From Marivita sp. (GTDB taxonomy: Bacteria > Pseudomonadota > Alphaproteobacteria > Rhodobacterales > Rhodobacteraceae): a DNA stretch of 41,309 nt. The notes beneath the pieces are model-generated. The model did no database searches and was not told the DNA's origin. It saw only the letters and a program-made list of their open reading frames with translations. Positions 36,204 to 41,309 of this stretch are shown piece by piece; positions within the stretch are counted from its first letter, which is position 1, and every line of letters starts with the position of its first letter. The stretch is taken from positions 1 to 41,309 of the forward strand of contig NZ_JAIPUS010000027.1 in the NCBI RefSeq assembly GCF_020055675.1. Direction: 5' to 3'. A program made the position numbers and the translations under genes.

Positions 36204-36665
36204 ATGAGCGACACGCTGCTTCGCGCCGATATCCAGCTGATCCAACGTTTGTTGCCGCATCGCTATCCGTTCCTTCTGGTGGACCGGGTGGAAGAGATCG
36301 ACGGCACCCGGTCGGCGCTCGGCATCAAGAACGTGACGATGAACGAGCCGCATTTCCAGGGGCACTTTCCCGGAACACCGATCATGCCGGGCGTCACGAT
36401 CATCGAGGCGATGGCGCAGACAGCGGCGGTCATGGTGGGCACCGCGCTGGATCTCGCGGACAAGGAAATGATGATCTATTTCATGTCCATCGACAGATGC
36501 AAATTCCGCCGAAAGGTGATCCCCGGCGACCAGCTTCAGATGCGGCTGACGACATTGCGCGGCAAACCGGGCGGGAAGGTCTGGAAATTCGGCGGTGTGT
36601 CCACTGTCGATGGCGACATGGCGGCAGAGTGCGAATTTTCCGCAATGATGGACCTGCCGGAGTGA
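36204..36665 (+). CDS. fabZ: 3-hydroxyacyl-ACP dehydratase FabZ
   Basis: A 153-residue dehydratase of fatty acid elongation (hotdog fold). The active site is His54 in [12 protein letters not shown] and Glu68 in [20 protein letters not shown] is also present. I chose ATG 36204, preceded by AAAGGA at 8 bases. It competes with LpxA for 3-hydroxyacyl-ACP, so its pairing with lpxA is meaningful. The end overlaps lpxA by 4 bases (GTGA). Confidence 0.97.
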   Translation: MSDTLLRADIQLIQRLLPHRYPFLLVDRVEEIDGTRSALGIKNVTMNEPHFQGHFPGTPIMPGVTIIEAMAQTAAVMVGTALDLADKEMMIYFMSIDRCKFRRKVIPGDQLQMRLTTLRGKPGGKVWKFGGVSTVDGDMAAECEFSAMMDLPE

Positions 36666-37447
36666 CAGCGGACATCCACCCCAGTGCGGTGATCGAAGAC
36701 GGCGCGACGGTCGGTGACGGCTGCGTGATCGGCCCGTTCTGCCACGTTGGCCCGCATGTGCATTTGGCCGAGAACGTGGAGCTGAAAAGCCATGTCGTCG
36801 TCAAGGGCCATACCGAGATCGGTGCGGGGACAGAAATTTTTTCCTTCGCGGTGATCGGGGAGATACCGCAGGACCTGAAATTCGACGGCGAACAGAGCCG
36901 TCTCGTGATCGGGGCACGCAACCGCATCCGCGAACATGTCACGATGAACCTGGGCACCGAAGGCGGCGGCGGGATCACGCGGGTTGGCGATGACAATCTG
37001 TTCATGGCGGGCTGCCATGTCGCGCATGACGTGCAGATCGGCAACCGGGTGATCATTGTCAATAGCGCAGCCCTGGCGGGGCATTGCATCCTGGAAGACG
37101 ACGTCATCGTGGGCGGCCTGTCCGGGGTGCACCAGTTCGTGCGCATCGGACGCGGCGCGATCATCGGTGCGGTCACGATGGTGACGAATGATGTGATCCC
37201 CTACGGTCTTGTGCAGGCGGATCGGGGGCGCCTCGATGGGCTCAACCTAGTCGGGCTCAAGCGCAGGGGCGTGAGCCGCGCCGATATCACGGCGCTGCGC
37301 GCGGCATTCCAGATGCTGGCACAGGGCGAGGGCGCGTTTCAGGACCGGGCGCGGCGGCTCCGCGACGAAAACGACAGCGACTATGTGCATCATATCGTTG
37401 AATTCATCCTGGGCGACACGGACCGGTCGTTCCTGACACCGGGTTGA
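36662..37447 (+). CDS. lpxA: UDP-GlcNAc O-acyltransferase LpxA
   Basis: A 261-residue enzyme starting lipid A synthesis by acylating UDP-GlcNAc from 3-hydroxyacyl-ACP. A left-handed beta-helix of hexapeptide repeats occupies about 1-190 ([20 protein letters not shown] and on). The catalytic His122 lies in [10 protein letters not shown]. The start is GTG 36662, overlapping fabZ by 4 bases; it gives the standard family start (TADIHPSAV) and length. Further upstream in-frame codons lie inside fabZ and are not used. Confidence 0.96.
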   Translation: MTADIHPSAVIEDGATVGDGCVIGPFCHVGPHVHLAENVELKSHVVVKGHTEIGAGTEIFSFAVIGEIPQDLKFDGEQSRLVIGARNRIREHVTMNLGTEGGGGITRVGDDNLFMAGCHVAHDVQIGNRVIIVNSAALAGHCILEDDVIVGGLSGVHQFVRIGRGAIIGAVTMVTNDVIPYGLVQADRGRLDGLNLVGLKRRGVSRADITALRAAFQMLAQGEGAFQDRARRLRDENDSDYVHHIVEFILGDTDRSFLTPG

Positions 37448-37450
37448 GCG

Positions 37451-38353
37451 ATGACGCTTGCACTGATCTGCGGTCAGGGCCGACTGCCGCGCATCATCGC
37501 GCAGGCTCAGGAGCCGCGCCCGCTGATCTGTGTGCTGGAGGGGTTTTCACCAGATGGGCTCGCGCCCGACGTGGTGTTTCAGCTCGAAACGCTGGGAACC
37601 CTGCTTGAGACATTGCACGCGCGCGGCGTGACGCGGATTTGCCTGTGCGGCGCGATCCGGCGGCCGCCGGTCGATCCCTCGCGCCTCGACAGGAAAACGG
37701 CCCCTTTGGTGCCGCGCCTTCAAGAGGCGCTGACCTCGGGCGACGATGGCGCCTTGCGGATCGTGATGCAGATTTTCGAGGACGCGGGCTTTGACATCGC
37801 CGGCGTTCACGCGCTGGTGCCGCACCTGTTGCCGGCGGCTGGCGTGTTGACTTCCAAATCCTATCAGCCACAAAATGCCGCCGAAGCGCGGCTTGGCGAA
37901 CGCACCGTCGCCGCGATGGGTGCGCGCGATACCGGGCAAGCCTGCGTGCTGCGCGGCGAGAGGGTTCTGGCGCGCGAGGACTCGGCGGGCACCGATGCCA
38001 TGCTCACACGCCTTGCACGCGATCGCGCTTCGGGTCCGGGCGATTTCCTGTCCAACCCGATCAGCAGTGCCGGGGATATGTTCGGCGGATTGCTGGGCGA
38101 TGCGACCGATTGGCTGGGTGGCGGATCGGCCCCGGCGGAGGGTGGTATCCTTTTCAAGGCCCCGAAACCCGCCCAGGACAGGCGCGCGGATTTGCCGGTG
38201 ATCGGCGCCGGCACCCCCGATGGGGTCGCGGCGGCGGGCCTGTCCGGGATCGTGATCGAGGCGGGCGGCGTTATGGTCCTCGACCGCGCGCGCACCTTGG
38301 CGCGCTGTGATCAGCTTGGCCTGTTTCTCTGGGTGCGGGAAAAGGGCGGCTGA
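37451..38353 (+). CDS. lpxI: UDP-2,3-diacylglucosamine pyrophosphatase LpxI
   Basis: A 300-residue enzyme removing UMP to yield lipid X (2,3-diacylglucosamine 1-phosphate). Family features are LALICGQGRLPRIIA, CLCGAIRRP and the C-terminal FKAPKPAQDRRADLPVIG. A Gly/Asp/Trp-rich segment (about 196-228; DMFGGLLGDATDWLGGGS) looks like a flexible insert before that motif. LpxI replaces LpxH in many alphaproteobacteria. It starts 3 bases after lpxA and overlaps lpxB by 1 base (TGATG). Confidence 0.93.
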   Translation: MTLALICGQGRLPRIIAQAQEPRPLICVLEGFSPDGLAPDVVFQLETLGTLLETLHARGVTRICLCGAIRRPPVDPSRLDRKTAPLVPRLQEALTSGDDGALRIVMQIFEDAGFDIAGVHALVPHLLPAAGVLTSKSYQPQNAAEARLGERTVAAMGARDTGQACVLRGERVLAREDSAGTDAMLTRLARDRASGPGDFLSNPISSAGDMFGGLLGDATDWLGGGSAPAEGGILFKAPKPAQDRRADLPVIGAGTPDGVAAAGLSGIVIEAGGVMVLDRARTLARCDQLGLFLWVREKGG

Positions 38354-39516
38354 TGCGGGTGTTCGTCATCGCCGGCGAAGCGTCGGGCGACAAGCTGGGC
38401 GCGGCCCTGATGGCGGGGCTCCGCAGGCACGTACAAGATGTTGCGTTCGACGGGATCGGCGGCGATCGGATGCTGGCTGAAGGGCTGCACAGCCTGTTCC
38501 CGATGGACGAAATCTCGATCATGGGGATTACCGAAATCCTGTCGCAATACCGCAATCTCAAGGCACGCATCCGCCAGACCGCCGATGCGGTCCTGGCCGC
38601 AAGGCCGGATGTTCTTGTCACCATTGACCTGCCGGAATTCGGGCTCCGCGTGGCCAAGCAAGTCAAGGCAGAAAGCGATATTCGCACCGTGCATTACGTG
38701 GCGCCGACGGTCTGGGCGTGGCGTCCCGGACGGGCCAAGAAGATGGCGCACCATATCGATCAGGTCCTCGCGCTCTTCCCGTTCGAGCCACCCTACATGC
38801 AGGCCGCAGGCATGCGCTGCGATTTCGTCGGGCACCCGGTTGTGACCGACCCTGTCGCCTCGGCGCAGGACAAGGAGCAGTTCCGCGCGGCGCATGGGAT
38901 CGGGACGGCGCCACTCGCGTTGATCCTGCCCGGATCAAGGCGCAGTGAAGTGTCAAGATTGCTGCCCGTCTTCGGCGATGTGGTGAGCCGGTTGCGTCAG
39001 GAGCGGCCGGACTTGCGTTTCGTTCTGCCGACTGCGCCGAATGTGGCAGATGCCGTTCGCGGCGCGGTTCGGTCCTGGCCGGTCGAGCCGATTGTTCTGG
39101 ACACGGACGACGACGGCATTGTCGCCAAACGGGCCGCCTTTGCCGCCGCCGACGTGGCTCTGGCCGCCTCCGGGACTGTCTCGTTGGAACTGGCGGCGGT
39201 TGGAGCGCCCATGGTGATTGCTTATGACATGAACTGGCTGTCGCGCCAGGTCATCGGGCGGATGCTGCGGGTGGATACGGTGACCTTGGTCAACCTGGTC
39301 TCCGAAACCCGCGCGGTGCCCGAATTCATCGGGGCGAACTGCCAGCCCGAGCCGATCGCGCATGCTGTCAGGGAGGTACTGGAGCACCCCGAAACCCAGC
39401 GCGATGCGATGGCGCTGACGATGGATCGCCTGGGCCAGGGCGGCTTGCCACCCGGCGAGCGCGCGGCCCTCGCGGTTCTGGACGGCTTTTACGGAAAAAG
39501 GGGCCAGACCACCTGA
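38353..39516 (+). CDS. lpxB: Lipid A disaccharide synthase LpxB
   Basis: A 387-residue GT19 glycosyltransferase joining lipid X and UDP-diacylglucosamine into the lipid A disaccharide. It shows GEASGDKLGAAL, HYVAPTVWAWRPGRAKKMAHHID, FVGHPVVTD and LILPGSRRSEV. It is the last gene of the long cluster and converges on ialB. Confidence 0.96.
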   Translation: MRVFVIAGEASGDKLGAALMAGLRRHVQDVAFDGIGGDRMLAEGLHSLFPMDEISIMGITEILSQYRNLKARIRQTADAVLAARPDVLVTIDLPEFGLRVAKQVKAESDIRTVHYVAPTVWAWRPGRAKKMAHHIDQVLALFPFEPPYMQAAGMRCDFVGHPVVTDPVASAQDKEQFRAAHGIGTAPLALILPGSRRSEVSRLLPVFGDVVSRLRQERPDLRFVLPTAPNVADAVRGAVRSWPVEPIVLDTDDDGIVAKRAAFAAADVALAASGTVSLELAAVGAPMVIAYDMNWLSRQVIGRMLRVDTVTLVNLVSETRAVPEFIGANCQPEPIAHAVREVLEHPETQRDAMALTMDRLGQGGLPPGERAALAVLDGFYGKRGQTT

Positions 39517-39548
39517 TCCGACCCCCGTTATGTTCTGTCGGCAGGTGA

Positions 39549-40175
39549 TTACTGGCGCTGGTTTTCCAGCGCGGACAGTTCTTCATAGGCGGCGGTGAAA
39601 CCCGAGAGCGACATCGTGACCCTCACGCGCTGATCGGGGGCAAGAGCGGGAACGATGACAACCTCCGCTGCGGCACCGGCGCGGAACGCGGCCACGTCCT
39701 CGGCCGTGAAGCCGACACGCGAATAGCAGCCGACCGTGGTGCAGAAGGAAAAGTCGTACCGCTTGGCCTGACCCGAATCCACGCTCACGTTCAGTTTCTC
39801 GGTCAAAAGCGTTTCGAGCGGGACCACGAATGTGCCACCGGCCGCGACCTGTCCGCCATTGTTCAGGCGAAAGATACTGACCTCGGCCACGCTGCCGCCA
39901 CTCTCGTCCTCGAGAAGCTGGTACATCTGGCAGGGCTCATCGCCGTCTTCGACGCGCAGGCATTGCACGGCCCAATCACCATGGGTCGACCTGACATAGG
40001 TGTTGTCATCCGAACTGGCGTCATTGACCGGCTCTCCGGTGTCGAGAACCGAAAGGTCCGCGTTCGGAGCAGGGGTCTCTGTGGACTGTGCGCTTGGGTC
40101 CGCGTCTTGCGCCATCGCAAATCCCGACATCGCCAGGGTCGAAAGCGTTGTCAGAAGAAACAGGGGTCTGGTCAT
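39549..40175 (-). CDS. Invasion-associated locus B (IalB) family secreted protein
   Basis: A 208-residue periplasmic protein. ATG 40175 gives a signal peptide (PLFLLTTLSTLAMSGFAMAQ) and follows GAGAGG at 5-7 bases; the frame is open further upstream without a ribosome site. After a Ser/Thr/Pro linker comes the IalB domain with HGDWAVQC, EPCQMYQLLEDESG and CTTVGCYSRVGF. The four cysteines likely form disulfides. The biochemical role is unknown across most species; the invasion role is known from Bartonella only, so a general envelope function is more likely here. Confidence 0.88.
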   Translation of the reverse strand: MTRPLFLLTTLSTLAMSGFAMAQDADPSAQSTETPAPNADLSVLDTGEPVNDASSDDNTYVRSTHGDWAVQCLRVEDGDEPCQMYQLLEDESGGSVAEVSIFRLNNGGQVAAGGTFVVPLETLLTEKLNVSVDSGQAKRYDFSFCTTVGCYSRVGFTAEDVAAFRAGAAAEVVIVPALAPDQRVRVTMSLSGFTAAYEELSALENQRQ

Positions 40176-40224
40176 AAATTCCTCTCCGAAACATCGGGTC
40201 TCATGTGTTTGTGCGTTAACATGG

Positions 40225-40253
40225 CCTTTATGCAGTGTCAGTCCAAAACGCAA
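40225..40253 (-). promoter_or_regulatory. Candidate promoter for ialB
   Basis: Leftward TTGCGT (40253-40248), 17-base spacer and TAAAGG (40230-40225). It would start transcription near 40218 and leave a leader of about 43 bases before ATG 40175. Confidence 0.35.
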
Positions 40254-40272
40254 AAAGCTACGCACACAACAA

Positions 40273-40301
40273 GCGGGTTCCCGCATGGGGCCGAAACCCG
40301 C
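40273..40301. other. 7-bp stem upstream of the ialB promoter
   Basis: GCGGGTT (40273-40279) pairs with AACCCGC (40295-40301), with a 15-base GC-rich loop. It lies upstream of the suggested ialB promoter and could be an operator or the leader stem of a longer transcript. Confidence 0.25.
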
Positions 40302-40485
40302 AATGCGCTATTTACAGCCTCGTGCGATGCCGCAAAGCTGCGCTTTAAGTGTCCGAAAATAAAAGGGAAGATGCCTTTTGACATCTCCCCCTCTTTGCTC
40401 CCTGTCGGACCGGCCGACTATTATTGCGCTGACGCTACGAAATGAAACCCATACCGTCAACAGGCAAAATCGAATCCGAAAATCC

Positions 40486-40590
40486 GCAAAAAGGGCCGCG
40501 CCGTGAAGCGCGGCCAGTCCAACAGGGAGGAATGTCCGTGCCGCATGAGGGTCATGCGGCGCCGGATGAAAAACATACTGGCGGCAAAAG
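40486..40590 (-). ncRNA. Candidate small RNA, two hairpins with CCUCC linker
   Basis: Leftward from about 40590 there is a perfect 9-bp hairpin (GCCGCATGA and TCATGCGGC around CCC, 40560-40540). A linker containing ATTCCTCCCTG follows (about 40532-40522), which could pair with Shine-Dalgarno sequences. The RNA ends with an intrinsic terminator (40515-40488). No leftward gene lies between this terminator and the divergent gene at 40639, so the terminator has no coding partner. This is the classical layout of a trans-acting sRNA. The 5' end is not fixed; no strong promoter was identified. Confidence 0.55.
40488..40515 (-). terminator. Intrinsic terminator of the leftward sRNA candidate
   Basis: GGCCGCGC and GCGCGGCC (40515-40508 and 40501-40494) form an 8-bp stem with a 6-base loop. 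On the leftward strand five T residues follow (40492-40488). Confidence 0.8.
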
Positions 40591-40638
40591 GTTAACTTTG
40601 TATGGTCAACATTCAAAGCCACAGGCACGGGGGCAGGC

Positions 40639-41309
40639 ATGGAAAACAGGGTGTTCGTTGGCGGTGGCGGCGAAGGGTATGGCGTCAAACAATGGCTGCG
40701 GCTGGACTATTCCAACCGGCACGGGTTGATCGCCGGGGCGACGGGGACGGGCAAGACCGTCACGCTGCAAATCCTGGCCGAAGGGTTTTCCGCGCAGGGC
40801 GTGCCGGTGTTCCTGTCCGATGTGAAGGGTGACCTTTCTGGCCTTTCCAAACCGGGCAGCGCCGACGCCAAGCTGCACCAGGCGTTCATGGATCGTGCGC
40901 GGACCATCGGGTTTGACGATTACAGTTATGGTGCTGTCCCTGTCACTTTCTGGGATCTCTTCGGGGAACAGGGCCATCCGGTGCGCAGCACCGTCGCCGA
41001 GATGGGCCCGCTTCTGATCTCGCGTCTACTGGAGCTGTCAGCGGCACAGGAAGGCATTTTGAACATCGCGTTCCAGGTGGCGGACGAAGAAGGCTTGCCC
41101 CTGCTGGACCTGAAGGATTTGCAAGCCATGCTGGTTTGGCTTGGTGAAAACCGGGACAGTGTCTCCCTGCGCTATGGCAATATCTCGGTGCGGTCGGTGG
41201 GCGCGATCCAGCGGCAATTGCTGGTGCTGGAAAATCAGGGCGCTACCGGGTTCTTTGGCGAACCGGCGCTCGATCTGCGCGACCTGATGCGCACCGATCC
41301 GAAAGGGCG
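40639..41309 (+). CDS. HerA-like/DUF853 ATPase, 3' end cut by window edge
   Basis: The first 223 residues of a P-loop ATPase; the frame stays open to the right edge. Walker A is AGATGTGKTVTLQIL (about 33-47), then VFLSDVKGDLSGLSKPG, FWDLFGEQGHPVRSTVAEMGPLLISRLLELSAAQEGIL, and a later segment SVRSVGAIQRQLLVLENQG. These match the DUF853/HerA-like helicase family of about 500 residues. Relatives are annotated as DNA-translocating ATPases but function is poorly defined. ATG 40639 is preceded by a GGGGG run at about 6 bases. Confidence 0.9.
   Translation, partial: MENRVFVGGGGEGYGVKQWLRLDYSNRHGLIAGATGTGKTVTLQILAEGFSAQGVPVFLSDVKGDLSGLSKPGSADAKLHQAFMDRARTIGFDDYSYGAVPVTFWDLFGEQGHPVRSTVAEMGPLLISRLLELSAAQEGILNIAFQVADEEGLPLLDLKDLQAMLVWLGENRDSVSLRYGNISVRSVGAIQRQLLVLENQGATGFFGEPALDLRDLMRTDPKG

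Larger units (their letters stand above)
40176..40638. other. 463 bp intergenic region between ialB and the DUF853 gene
   Basis: No convincing protein gene. It contains the ialB promoter candidate, a 7-bp stem, the leftward sRNA candidate with terminator, and the start region of the rightward ATPase. The part from about 40302 to 40485 is AT-richer; apart from a short AGATG/CATCT stem near 40370 and a leftward TTGACG word near 40460 I see nothing definable. Confidence 0.5.

Noticed and set aside
34205-36214. Long minus-strand frame opposite bamA and skp
   Set aside because: Antisense shadow; the sense genes have signal peptides, POTRA repeats and a correct barrel terminus.
40532-40729. Small rightward frame starting just after GGGAGGA
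   Set aside because: The purine-rich stretch is directly against the ATG, too close to act as a ribosome site, and the frame runs into the ATPase gene; the same bases are better explained as the complement of the sRNA linker.

Overview
The window looks like chromosome from an alphaproteobacterium of the order Rhodobacterales (Roseobacter/Rhodobacter type). The evidence is the high GC with strongly GC-biased third codon positions, the cluster order pyrH-frr-uppS-cdsA-dxr-rseP-bamA-skp-fabZ-lpxA-lpxI-lpxB, LpxI in place of LpxH, an IalB-family secreted protein, and two long FAD/GcvT-type demethylating dehydrogenases. No genus can be named from the sequence alone. No rRNA, tRNA, CRISPR array or insertion sequence was seen.

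Layout. (1) 1-~1960: the end of an integrated element. An AT-richer unknown gene runs off the left edge and is translationally coupled to a P4-type tyrosine integrase; to the right of the integrase lies a 389 bp gene-free stretch with octamer repeats and a strong palindrome, probably its attachment region. (2) 2143-6769: a tightly overlapped operon of ABC ATPase, FtsX/MacB-like permease, AttH-like secreted protein and PNPOx-like flavoprotein, followed by a possible sRNA and a strong terminator. (3) 6978-12560: a MocA-like nucleotidyltransferase and a divergent pair of paralogous dimethylglycine/sarcosine dehydrogenase-like genes. (4) 12678-16713: a leftward cluster of a 49-residue membrane protein, a secreted helical-repeat protein, xerD and a CorC-type transporter. 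(5) 16857-18511: aroK-aroB, diverging from (4). (6) 18546-19837: ssb and a lytic transglycosylase. (7) 19883-26108: a leftward peptide-type ABC transporter with Tat-exported binding protein, two unusually long permeases and a fused double ATPase. (8) 26325-39516: miaA, divergent from the long envelope cluster of pyrimidine, translation, isoprenoid, phospholipid, outer-membrane-assembly and lipid A genes. (9) 39549-41309: ialB, a 463 bp intergenic region holding a convincing minus-strand sRNA candidate, and the start of a HerA/DUF853 ATPase cut by the right edge.

How it fits together: region (8) supplies parts of the cell envelope. UppS gives the undecaprenyl carrier, CdsA gives CDP-diacylglycerol, Dxr feeds the MEP isoprenoid pathway, BamA and Skp build the outer membrane, and FabZ/LpxA/LpxI/LpxB make early lipid A precursors. 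Many genes there overlap by 1-4 bases, which implies translational coupling. The demethylase pair fits methylated-amine (betaine-derived) catabolism. The most novel-looking items are the integrase-coupled unknown gene with its repeat-rich flank, two sRNA candidates, and three or four poorly characterised small or secreted proteins that were recovered by reading the sequence directly.
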